This document shows positions 52,417 to 61,090 of a stretch of 64,000 nt of DNA, in pieces. The notes beneath the pieces are model-generated. The model was not told where the DNA came from. It was given only the letters and a program-made list of their open reading frames with translations, and made no database searches. Origin of the DNA: Saprospiraceae bacterium (lineage in GTDB: Bacteria; Bacteroidota; Bacteroidia; Chitinophagales; Saprospiraceae); assembly GCA_020627705.1 (NCBI GenBank), contig JAHDGJ010000002.1, positions 208,579-272,578 of the forward strand, in the 5' to 3' direction. A program made the position numbers and the translations under genes. Position 1 is the stretch's first letter. Each line of letters opens with the position of its first letter.

Positions 52417-53676
52417 ATGCATAGAGTAGTTGTAACTGGCTATGGGGCACTTACCCCAATTGGAAATAATACAAATGAATTTGCGGAGGCTTTATTCAAA
52501 GGCGTAAGTGGTGCTGCGCGTATCACTAGATTTGATCCCGAATATTTTAGAACGCAATTTGCTTGTGAGGTAAAGAATTTTGTAGTGGAAGACTTTCTTC
52601 ATAGAAGGGAGGCTCGTAGAATAGACCCTTTTTCTCAGTTTGCTCTGGTTGTTTCGGAAGAAGCCATACAGATGAGTGGTATGGATTTGGAAACTGTCGA
52701 TAAAGATCGAGTCGGAGTAATTTGGGGTAGTGGGATTGGTGGTTTTGAAACCATTGAAGCAGAAATTAGAGATGCTGCGCTAAGGGGAGATGGTGTGGAC
52801 AAAGCACCTAAGTATAGTCCTTTTTTAATTCCAAAGTTGATCGCTGATATTGCGCCTGGCCACATTTCAATCAAGTATGGGTTTAGAGGTATTAATTATG
52901 CTACTGTTTCAGCCTGTGCCTCAGCCTCTCATGCAATAGGTAATGCCTTTGATGCGATACGATTAGGTCGACAAGACATAATGGTTACTGGAGGATCCGA
53001 AGCTGCAGTTACTGGAGCTGGGATGGGAGGATTCTCTTCTATGAAAGCATTATCAGAAAGAAATGATGATCCAGCTACTGCTTCTCGGCCTTTTGATATG
53101 GATCGTGACGGCTTTGTATTGGGAGAAGGTGCCGGAGCATTGATTTTAGAATCCTTAGAACACGCACAAAATAGGGGCGCAACGATCTATGCCGAGATTG
53201 TAGGTTGTGGCATGACTGCGGATGCACATCACATTACTGCCCCGCATCCAGAAGGATTGGGAGCCAAAAACGTAATGAAACTGGCCATGGCCGATGCAGG
53301 ATTAAATGCAGAAGATATTGATTACATAAATGTGCATGGTACTTCTACACCCTTAGGTGATATTGCAGAAACAAAGGCAATACTCAGTGTGTTCGGAGAA
53401 AAATCCTACGATTTAAATATTAGTTCGACCAAATCAATGACCGGTCATTTGTTAGGGGCAGCCGGTGCCATAGAATGCATTGCAGGTATTGAGGCTATTC
53501 GTAGACAAGCGATTCCACCTACTATAAACCATCATACCGCGGACCCTAATATAGATCCAAAATTAAATCTAACACTCAACGAGACTCAGGAAAGAGAGGT
53601 GCGAACTGTACTAAGTAATACTTTCGGATTTGGAGGACACAATTCGTGCGTGGCACTCAAAAAGTTTGAAGATTGA
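52417..53676 (+). CDS. fabF: Beta-ketoacyl-ACP synthase II
   Basis: A 419-residue KAS II. The catalytic triad is complete: Cys167 (SACAS), His307 (NVHGTST) and His344 (TGHLLGAAG). It elongates acyl-ACP by two carbons. The start is ATG 52417; a TTG three codons upstream is not needed. It overlaps rnc by 4 bases (TTGA). Confidence 0.97.
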   Translation: MHRVVVTGYGALTPIGNNTNEFAEALFKGVSGAARITRFDPEYFRTQFACEVKNFVVEDFLHRREARRIDPFSQFALVVSEEAIQMSGMDLETVDKDRVGVIWGSGIGGFETIEAEIRDAALRGDGVDKAPKYSPFLIPKLIADIAPGHISIKYGFRGINYATVSACASASHAIGNAFDAIRLGRQDIMVTGGSEAAVTGAGMGGFSSMKALSERNDDPATASRPFDMDRDGFVLGEGAGALILESLEHAQNRGATIYAEIVGCGMTADAHHITAPHPEGLGAKNVMKLAMADAGLNAEDIDYINVHGTSTPLGDIAETKAILSVFGEKSYDLNISSTKSMTGHLLGAAGAIECIAGIEAIRRQAIPPTINHHTADPNIDPKLNLTLNETQEREVRTVLSNTFGFGGHNSCVALKKFED

Positions 53677-54392
53677 AAGCCATCATTAGAAATATAAATT
53701 ACTATGTTTCTTCTGATCGAGATTTAGCCAAGAGGTTACATCAGATATTAGGCTTTACTCCTTGTAGACTTGGTCTTTTTAAAACAGCTTTTTATCATAA
53801 ATCCATGCACAATACTGCAAAGCGCAGTCAACAAAACAACGAGCGCTTAGAGTATTTGGGTGATGCCGTCTTGTCTACCATAGTAGCAGAGTATTTGTTT
53901 ACCAAATATCCATTAGGAGATGAAGGGTTTTTGACCAAAATGCGATCTCGGATAGTGAAAAGAGCTACGCTCAACAGCATTGCAGACAAGATGGGATTAG
54001 ATGTTATTCTTTCGGAATACTCTCAAGGTAAAATGAGTAAATCAATGCTGGGTAATGCGTTTGAGGCAATGATCGGTGCCATTTATTTAGAAATGGGCTA
54101 TAAAAAATCCAAACGCTATGTCATCAACGAAATTTTACGCAAGTATTTAGACATACATGAGTTAGAAGCTACAGATGATAATTATAAATCCAAATTATTG
54201 GAGTGGGGCCAAAAGAAAGGCAAAGTCATAGAATTTGTACTGATCAATCGATACAAATTGTCCAAACGAGATCGATTCCTCATCGGTGTCAATATTGACG
54301 GTGAGCAAAAGGCAACAGCGGAAGATTTTAATAAGAAATCTGCTGAACAAACCGCTTCTATGGAGGTTGTACAGTTGCTACAAATAAACTAA
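53673..54392 (+). CDS. rnc: Ribonuclease III
   Basis: A 239-residue double-strand-specific RNase. The signature NNERLEYLGDAVL (residues 55-67) holds the catalytic Glu/Asp residues; a second EAMIGAIYLE supplies the others. A dsRNA-binding domain spans about residues 165-235. The start is TTG inside the fabF stop (TTGA), so it is coupled to fabF. The following gene starts directly after its stop. Confidence 0.96.
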   Translation: MKAIIRNINYYVSSDRDLAKRLHQILGFTPCRLGLFKTAFYHKSMHNTAKRSQQNNERLEYLGDAVLSTIVAEYLFTKYPLGDEGFLTKMRSRIVKRATLNSIADKMGLDVILSEYSQGKMSKSMLGNAFEAMIGAIYLEMGYKKSKRYVINEILRKYLDIHELEATDDNYKSKLLEWGQKKGKVIEFVLINRYKLSKRDRFLIGVNIDGEQKATAEDFNKKSAEQTASMEVVQLLQIN

Positions 54393-55601
54393 ATGGATTC
54401 AATTACGCAGATCGTTCTTGGTGCAGCTATGGGCGAAGCGGTGTTAGGAAAGAAACTTGGTAATCGAGCCATGACTTGGGGTGCACTTGGTGGTACAATT
54501 CCAGATCTTGACATCATTGGTAATTTATTTATGAGTGAGGTGGATGCGCTGGCCTTTCATCGTGGTATTTCTCATTCCATCACTTTTGCGGTAGTGGGAG
54601 CTTTTCTGTTTGCCTGGTTGACACATCAGTTGTACAAATGGAAGCATAAGCACAAAGTAGAATTTGGTTTGGCTTCCATTTTTTGGTCGCTCATTGTTTT
54701 GGCCACCTCCGGTATAGTTTTTATTGCATCCAAATCAATTGTTTTTTCAGTGGTCATAGGTTTGGTTCTTTCTGGTGGCTACCTTCTTATTTTTAAGGAT
54801 AACATTACCAATAAAGAGGACTATGAAACTCCTACGTTAAATAAATGGAGGTTGATGTGGTTTGCTGCCTTGTTTACGCATCCCATTTTAGATAGCTTTA
54901 CTCAATACGGTACTCAACTCTTTGCTCCATTTTCGGATATACGGATATCACTAAATTATATCTCTGTCGCAGATCCTATGTATACGATTCTTTTTATTCT
55001 TGGATTAGTAAGCGCAGCTTTTTGTAACCGGCAAAGTCAAAAGAGAAGATTTTGGAATTACCTAGGCATAGGCATGAGCAGTATGTATATGTTATTTACC
55101 ATGTACAACAAACAACAGATGAATCAGGTAATGATTAATACGCTTGCCCAAGAACAAATTGATTATTCCAGATTTACCATTGGCCCTGTAATTTTAAACA
55201 ATGTCCTGTGGTCAGGAACAGTTGAAACAGACACTGCTTACTTGCAAGGTCAGTATTCTATGTTTGATAAAGAGAAGAAATTTAAACTTCGATCAATTCC
55301 CAAAAATCATCATCTCATAGCGGATGCAAAACCTGATGACCATACCATCAACACTTTAAAATGGTTTAGCGATGATTATTTTATGGTCATTAGAAGAAAG
55401 GATGGGGATTTGCAATTTAACGATATGCGGTACGGCACCTTTAGAGGAGACGGCCATGGTGAAAATGATTTTATTTTCAGATTTATCATCAGGAAAAAAG
55501 AAGATGGTTACTACCAAATGTTGGACGAACAAGGTGGACCTCCTGAAGGAACTGAAAACGAAATGGCCAGTGAATTATGGAAGCGAATTAAAGGGGTATA
55601 A
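54393..55601 (+). CDS. Metal-dependent hydrolase-like membrane protein (DUF457/YdjM family)
   Basis: A 402-residue inner-membrane protein of the YdjM/DUF457 family. It begins MDSITQIVLGAAMGEAVLG and has the histidine-rich GGTIPDLDIIGN and HRGISHSITFA motifs that mark the putative metal site in this family, with four to five helices in the first 230 residues and a soluble C-terminus. No activity is established. It starts at the base after the rnc stop. The terminator lies inside the opposing dapA gene. Confidence 0.87.
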   Translation: MDSITQIVLGAAMGEAVLGKKLGNRAMTWGALGGTIPDLDIIGNLFMSEVDALAFHRGISHSITFAVVGAFLFAWLTHQLYKWKHKHKVEFGLASIFWSLIVLATSGIVFIASKSIVFSVVIGLVLSGGYLLIFKDNITNKEDYETPTLNKWRLMWFAALFTHPILDSFTQYGTQLFAPFSDIRISLNYISVADPMYTILFILGLVSAAFCNRQSQKRRFWNYLGIGMSSMYMLFTMYNKQQMNQVMINTLAQEQIDYSRFTIGPVILNNVLWSGTVETDTAYLQGQYSMFDKEKKFKLRSIPKNHHLIADAKPDDHTINTLKWFSDDYFMVIRRKDGDLQFNDMRYGTFRGDGHGENDFIFRFIIRKKEDGYYQMLDEQGGPPEGTENEMASELWKRIKGV

Positions 55602-55631
55602 AAAAGATAATTCTTTAAAACTTTAAGAATA

Positions 55632-56516
55632 TCAGACGTGCTTGTTCAATTCTTGAACAAGCATTTTTTTATTTTTCGAAGCCATTTTTACCAAAGGAAG
55701 CCTCACTTCGTTGGTGCAAAAACCTACGTGCTCCATGGCTGATTTTATTCCGACTGGGTTCCCTTCAACATACAACCATTGATGTAGATCGTAGGTAGCG
55801 TTGTTAATTTTCTGTGCCTTTTTAAAATCTCCATTTAAGGCATATCTTACCATGGAAGAGAACTTTTTGGGTAAGACATTGGCAATAACTGAGATGACTC
55901 CATCTCCACCAGCTCCTATGAGTGGCAAGGCGATTTCGTCGTCTCCTGAAGTAACAAAAAATCCTTTAGGTCTATTTTTTATAATTCGCGTAGCCTGGAT
56001 CAAATCACCCGTTGCTTCTTTGATGCCAATAAATTTTTTACTGGCTTTGGCCAGCTTAATCGTCGTTTGCCATTCGATGTTGGATTTGGTGCGACCTGGC
56101 ACATTATAAATAACAATTGGCAGCGGGCTTGCTTTTTCTAATGCCATATAGTGGGCATAAATACCTGCTTGAGAAGGTTTGACATATTCTGGACTCGAAG
56201 AGAGTATCGCATCTATTCCTTTAAAATCGTAGCCTTTAATTTTTTTGACTAGTTCTTTTGTGTTCTTACCTCCAAAATTTCCAGCCACCAACGGGACTCT
56301 TTTGTTGTTGACCGCTATAACATGATTTAAAATGGCCCGTTGCTCTTCTTCATTAAGTGTTGCGGATTCTCCTGTTGATCCCAGTGGAACCAAATAGTTT
56401 ACCCCATTTTTAATTAAATGATTTATGATTTTAGTAAGGGCCGAAAAATCAATTTCGCCTTTTACGAAAGGAGTTACGACAGCTACTCCTGTACCTTTTA
56501 AATTGGGTCGTTTCAT
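55632..56516 (-). CDS. dapA: 4-hydroxy-tetrahydrodipicolinate synthase
   Basis: A 294-residue TIM-barrel aldolase. Landmarks are GSTGESATL near residue 45, the catalytic Tyr in VIYNVPGRT and the Schiff-base Lys in GIKEATGD, plus a [10 protein letters not shown] segment. It condenses pyruvate and aspartate semialdehyde for lysine and diaminopimelate. The ATG overlaps the accA stop (ATGA), so the two form an operon. Confidence 0.95.
   Translation of the reverse strand: MKRPNLKGTGVAVVTPFVKGEIDFSALTKIINHLIKNGVNYLVPLGSTGESATLNEEEQRAILNHVIAVNNKRVPLVAGNFGGKNTKELVKKIKGYDFKGIDAILSSSPEYVKPSQAGIYAHYMALEKASPLPIVIYNVPGRTKSNIEWQTTIKLAKASKKFIGIKEATGDLIQATRIIKNRPKGFFVTSGDDEIALPLIGAGGDGVISVIANVLPKKFSSMVRYALNGDFKKAQKINNATYDLHQWLYVEGNPVGIKSAMEHVGFCTNEVRLPLVKMASKNKKMLVQELNKHV
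55639..55670 (+). terminator. Intrinsic terminator of the fabF-rnc-DUF457 operon
   Basis: An 11-bp stem TGCTTGTTCAA (55639-55649) with TTGAACAAGCA (55653-55663) closes a 3-base loop and is followed by TTTTTTT. The hairpin is inside the last codons of the convergent dapA gene. Confidence 0.85.
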
Positions 56517-57484
56517 TTTAAAGCTAAAGATTTGTCAATGTCAAACTCGCCAATTTTTGAGTACTTTTTGATTCTTTCTTTTATCCTTTTGTCAGCAGTA
56601 AAGGCATTCAATTCTTCGAGCTGCTTTTTTATATGGGATTTCAAACTTTTCACCATTTTTTCTGGTTCAGCATGAGCCCCACCAAGAGGTTCTTTGACAA
56701 TGTCATCAATTATGCCAAAATTGAGCATATGCTCTGGGGTAAGTTTCAACGCTTCAGCAGCTTCTTCTTTGTGATCCCAACTTCTCCAAAGTATGGAAGA
56801 ACATGATTCTGGTGAAATGACCGAGAACCAAGTATACTCCAACATAAATGTTCGATCACCAAGACCAATTCCTAAAGCACCACCTGAGGCACCCTCTCCA
56901 ATAACATAACATAAGATGGGTACCCGAAGATGAGACATCTCCATAAGATTACGTGCAATAGCTTCCCCTTGACCCCTTTCTTCTGCTTCAATCCCGGGAT
57001 AAGCGCCTGGGGTATCTATCAAACTAATTATAGGAAAGTTAAATCGTTCGGCCAACTTCATTAGGCGCAATGCTTTTCTATAGCCTTCGGGATTGGCCAT
57101 TCCAAAATTTCGATATTGTCGCATTTTGGTATTGATCCCTTTTTGATGACCAATAATAACCACAGATTGATTTCCAATTTGCCCAATACCCCCAACAATG
57201 GCTTTATCATCCCCAAAGGTGCGGTCTCCATGTAATTCGACAAATCGCTTACACATATGATTGATGTAATACAACGAATAAGGCCTTTGGGGATGTCGAG
57301 AGAGTTGTACCTTCTGCCAACCACTCAAATTGGCATAAATGTTTTTTTTCTCGTTTTTAATCTTTAATTCGAGTTCTTTTATTTTATCGCTTACGTCGAT
57401 ATCACCTTCTTCGGCTACTTGACGAATTTTTTCGATTTGCTCGTATAGTTTTTCTAATGGCTTTTCGAATTCTAAAAAGACCAT
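56513..57484 (-). CDS. accA: Acetyl-CoA carboxylase carboxyltransferase, alpha subunit
   Basis: A 323-residue AccA. It shows the N-terminal coiled coil (residues 1-50), [37 protein letters not shown], and the [14 protein letters not shown] and [10 protein letters not shown] signatures. It transfers CO2 from carboxybiotin to acetyl-CoA with AccD, which is not in the window. The dapA gene follows with 4-base overlap. Confidence 0.96.
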   Translation of the reverse strand: MVFLEFEKPLEKLYEQIEKIRQVAEEGDIDVSDKIKELELKIKNEKKNIYANLSGWQKVQLSRHPQRPYSLYYINHMCKRFVELHGDRTFGDDKAIVGGIGQIGNQSVVIIGHQKGINTKMRQYRNFGMANPEGYRKALRLMKLAERFNFPIISLIDTPGAYPGIEAEERGQGEAIARNLMEMSHLRVPILCYVIGEGASGGALGIGLGDRTFMLEYTWFSVISPESCSSILWRSWDHKEEAAEALKLTPEHMLNFGIIDDIVKEPLGGAHAEPEKMVKSLKSHIKKQLEELNAFTADKRIKERIKKYSKIGEFDIDKSLALK

Positions 57485-57563
57485 AATCTCAGCTTTGGTT
57501 AGGGAACGCTTGTTCTAAATGGAGGCTAATATAGTGTTTATAAGAGTATTCGTTTGACCTAAT

Positions 57564-58556
57564 TTAATGCCCAATAACAATTTTGCCAATGTGGTTTCCC
57601 TTCTGAAGTTCCTCAATTGCTGTAAGGCTTTGATTCATCGAATATTGAGCATGAATAATTGGCCTTATATGATGTTGATCCATAAATGCTAGCAGTTCTT
57701 CAAATTCTTTAGGAGAACCCATTGCAGTGCCAATAAATTGAATATGTCTGAGGAAAAATTTACTAATATTGATCGAAGTGTTTCTTGACCCTGTAGAACC
57801 ATAAGCTACTATTTTGGCACCATAGCGCAAAAAGGAATAGTAGTCGTCCAATTTTGGCGAAGGAGAACTGTCCAAAACAATATCGATTTCCTTACACTGT
57901 TCTCTCAACTCCAAGTGCCAGTCTTCTTTTTTATAATTTACGCCAGCAAGTGCTCCTTGTTTTTTTGCAAAGTCGATTTTTTCCTGACTAGAACTTGTCA
58001 CAAATATCTTTGAACCAAAAGCTTTTGCCAAAGCAAGACCGGCTTGAGCAACTCCTCCACCAATCCCTGTAATCAATATATTTTTTGATTCATCTATTTG
58101 GCCATGATGTACCAATGCCCTCCAAGCTGTCAAGAAGGCAACCGGGATGGAAGCCGCTTCAGGAAAATTTAAATAGCTGGGTTTTTCTATAACATGATCA
58201 AAAGGGACACTGATGTATTCCGCGATTGTTCCCGGGTCAGGCATTCCTAAAACTCGAAAGGATTTGCTTGGGTAGGTTTCTTTTTCTCCCCAGTCATATC
58301 CCGGATAAACGATGACTTCTTTACCCAAGATCGAAGCATCAACCTTACTTCCAATCTTTGTAATCACTCCTGCACCATCTGCGCCCAAAATGCATGGCAG
58401 TTTCATTCCAGGATAAAGCCCTTTTTTGATCCAAATCTCGCGATGGTTTAATGCAGAGGCTTTTAAAGACACCAATACATCTTGTTCATGTAGTTGGGGT
58501 ACTACCACTTCTTTGATCTCCAAAGATTTGTCTGAATTTAGAAACAATGCTTTCAT
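57564..58556 (-). CDS. Zinc-type/quinone oxidoreductase-like alcohol dehydrogenase
   Basis: A 330-residue medium-chain dehydrogenase/reductase. It has the GroES-like domain with LNHREIWIKKGLYPG and ILGADGAGVITKIG, and the cofactor motif GIGGGVAQAGLALA (residues about 162-175). The usual zinc-binding cysteines are absent, so it is likely a quinone-oxidoreductase-like NADPH enzyme. The substrate is unknown. It stands alone upstream of accA. Confidence 0.87.
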   Translation of the reverse strand: MKALFLNSDKSLEIKEVVVPQLHEQDVLVSLKASALNHREIWIKKGLYPGMKLPCILGADGAGVITKIGSKVDASILGKEVIVYPGYDWGEKETYPSKSFRVLGMPDPGTIAEYISVPFDHVIEKPSYLNFPEAASIPVAFLTAWRALVHHGQIDESKNILITGIGGGVAQAGLALAKAFGSKIFVTSSSQEKIDFAKKQGALAGVNYKKEDWHLELREQCKEIDIVLDSSPSPKLDDYYSFLRYGAKIVAYGSTGSRNTSINISKFFLRHIQFIGTAMGSPKEFEELLAFMDQHHIRPIIHAQYSMNQSLTAIEELQKGNHIGKIVIGH

Positions 58557-58699
58557 AATCTTCGTCTAATGTACATCAGTGCTTGTTAAATTTTAAATTT
58601 CAGCAAAACTCACTACTTATGATCTTATAATTATTGAGTTCCTTGTTGCCTATAAAGTGCGTATCATTCTTTAACTTATGATAATCTCAAGTACTCGAA

Positions 58700-61051
58700 A
58701 TGAAAATTACCAAGCTTTTCTTATTGTTTTATTTTCTACTGACTGGATTAATAGGATCTGCTCAATGTGATCGACAAGCTGATTCTTTGGCCCTTGTGGC
58801 ATTATATAATCAAACGGATGGTCCTAATTGGAATAACACTTGGGATCTCAATCAACCGCTAAACACTTGGTTTGGTATTGGGCTGAATGGTGAAGGCTGC
58901 GTTAGTTTTGTACAACTAATTAATAACGGTTTGGTCGGAACCATTCCTTCAGAATTGGGTACTCTGTCGGTTGTAAATAGATTGCAACTAAACAGCAATC
59001 AGCTCAATGGGACGATTCCTTCAGAGCTGGGTAGTCTTCAAAATCTTGTAAGACTCGCCTTGTTTCAAAATAATCTTTCTGGAGAAATTCCTTCAAGTTT
59101 GGGGGATTTGTCAAATCTAGATTTGTTGTTGTTGTACGACAATCAATTGGAGGGTTCCTTGCCGCCCGAATTGGGAAATTTAAATAATTTGTCACGGCTG
59201 GCATTATATCAAAATAATTTAACGGGATCTGTTCCTGCGAGTTTTGGTAATCTCTCCAATTTGGAAGATTTAGAGTTGGCCGAAAATCAGCTCAGCGGCG
59301 TACTACCTGCAGAACTTGGAAATTTGCTTAATCTTGATTATTTGGCTTTGGCCGATAATATGTTTTCTGGATCACCTCCTGCATCAATTGGAAATATTCC
59401 TAACCTTAGAAGAATATCTCTTTCGAGTAATGCTTTTGATGGCACCTTACCAGAAGAGTGGGGTAATTTAACTGCGGTAACGAGTATTTCTTTAAATGAT
59501 AATTTATTAACTGGAACAATTCCTGCGTCCTACGCCAATATAACAAGTCTTCAAAGATTGGATCTAGGGATAAACAACTTGACTGGTTGTTACCCCGAAG
59601 AATTCTTAAATACGATTTGTGACTTGGGCCAAAACATTGGTTCTACTGGGTACAATTTCACTAGTAACCCTCAATTGCCTTGGTTTGGGAGTATGCAATT
59701 GTTTTGTGATGGTCAATCTCAAACAGGTGCACCATGTAATGATTTGAATCCAGCGACAGAAATTGATGTGTTTAAAGAAGATTGTTCTTGTGCCGGAGTC
59801 AATTGTTTGGTTTCCGAAGATTCTCTGGCTTTGGTTTCTCTTTACAATGAAACGGATGGAGCAAATTGGACGAATGCTTGGGATTTGACACAACCCATGG
59901 ATACCTGGTTTGGAGTAACACTTTATGAAGGAGGATGTGTTGAGGGCATCGATTTAAACAATCAAAATTTAAACGGCTTTATTCCCGATGCTTTTTTTGA
60001 ATTGCCCGCAACACAATTCGTTATAATTACTAATAATCCGGCATTGACAGGTTCGATTCCAAGCTCTATAGGCTGTCCATCATTGACAAGATTGGATTTA
60101 TCAAACAATCAATTATCGGGTCCTATACCTAATGAAATAGGTGGGGCAACGGCTTTAAGGTTTTTGAATCTTTCCAATAATAATATTAATGGACCCATCC
60201 CACCTGATATTGGCGATTTATGTGATGCCGAAGCAATTAATTTATGTTGTAATCAAATGGAAGGACTTGTCCCTGGCGAATTAGCAATGATGAGTAATGT
60301 TGATACACTAATTCTTAATGATAATATGTTGGAAGGCTTGTTTCCGACGGAGTACATTGTTTTTTGTTCTATAGATAGCACAGACTTTACGGGCAATAAT
60401 TTGCCGAATTGGGGAGAGTTTTGTGACAATGCTGAGGGGCAAGAAACTTGTGATTTTGCAGGTGGAGATCTGTGGTGTATCGAAGATGTTATGTTACTTT
60501 CTGATAGCCTTATATGTGGAGGGGTATGGTTTGACACCATAAGTGTAACAACCATGAGTGCTGGGACGACAGAAATTAATGCCATACCTTTTGCGTATTA
60601 CACGATCGAAGGGATTAGTCCGACCGGAATATTAAGTGCTGAAAGTTATTTTTATGGATGCCAAGGAGTACAAGTTGAAACCTGTAGTTCAACTAGTGAT
60701 ACCACAATTTGTGAAAGAGGGGTGTTAAACGCAATGGATTTCGAGGATTTAATTTTTGAAGAGCTTTGGACTTGCGCTCAAGATTTGCCAAACTGCGAAT
60801 CAAGCAATACAGAAATCGAGGATATAGACTTTAGGCTGCACCCTAATCCTTTTGCAGATCTTGTAACGCTCCAATTGGATTCTAATGAACCTTTCGTAGT
60901 AACAGTTTTTGACATCAATGGCACTGAAGTTGATCGATTTGAAAATGCTAAAAAGTTGAATTTATCTGACTTGGCAAGTGGAGTGTATATTTTAGATGTT
61001 CAGTTTGCTGAGGGTAACAGAAAGCTTGCGCGAGTATTGAAAATAAATTGA
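58700..61051 (+). CDS. Leucine-rich-repeat secreted protein with T9SS sorting domain
   Basis: A 783-residue exported protein with a signal peptide (cut after GSAQ). Two modules with the same start (DSLALVxLYNxTDGxNW, residues about 28 and 374) each carry plant-type 24-residue LRRs (NL..L.L..N.LxGxIPxxLG): about nine in the first, five in the second. Then comes a Cys-rich region with no clear fold, and a C-terminal type A sorting domain (RLHPNPFAD... GVYILDVQ). It is likely a surface adhesion or binding protein. The CHAT gene begins 39 bases downstream. Confidence 0.88.
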   Translation: MKITKLFLLFYFLLTGLIGSAQCDRQADSLALVALYNQTDGPNWNNTWDLNQPLNTWFGIGLNGEGCVSFVQLINNGLVGTIPSELGTLSVVNRLQLNSNQLNGTIPSELGSLQNLVRLALFQNNLSGEIPSSLGDLSNLDLLLLYDNQLEGSLPPELGNLNNLSRLALYQNNLTGSVPASFGNLSNLEDLELAENQLSGVLPAELGNLLNLDYLALADNMFSGSPPASIGNIPNLRRISLSSNAFDGTLPEEWGNLTAVTSISLNDNLLTGTIPASYANITSLQRLDLGINNLTGCYPEEFLNTICDLGQNIGSTGYNFTSNPQLPWFGSMQLFCDGQSQTGAPCNDLNPATEIDVFKEDCSCAGVNCLVSEDSLALVSLYNETDGANWTNAWDLTQPMDTWFGVTLYEGGCVEGIDLNNQNLNGFIPDAFFELPATQFVIITNNPALTGSIPSSIGCPSLTRLDLSNNQLSGPIPNEIGGATALRFLNLSNNNINGPIPPDIGDLCDAEAINLCCNQMEGLVPGELAMMSNVDTLILNDNMLEGLFPTEYIVFCSIDSTDFTGNNLPNWGEFCDNAEGQETCDFAGGDLWCIEDVMLLSDSLICGGVWFDTISVTTMSAGTTEINAIPFAYYTIEGISPTGILSAESYFYGCQGVQVETCSSTSDTTICERGVLNAMDFEDLIFEELWTCAQDLPNCESSNTEIEDIDFRLHPNPFADLVTLQLDSNEPFVVTVFDINGTEVDRFENAKKLNLSDLASGVYILDVQFAEGNRKLARVLKIN

Positions 61052-61090
61052 ATTGCCAAAATGGAGTGAAAGCACATTTAATCATTGTAA

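Noticed and set aside
55801..56109. 102-codon frame on the forward strand over dapA
   Set aside because: It is antisense to the catalytic part of dapA; no independent signal.
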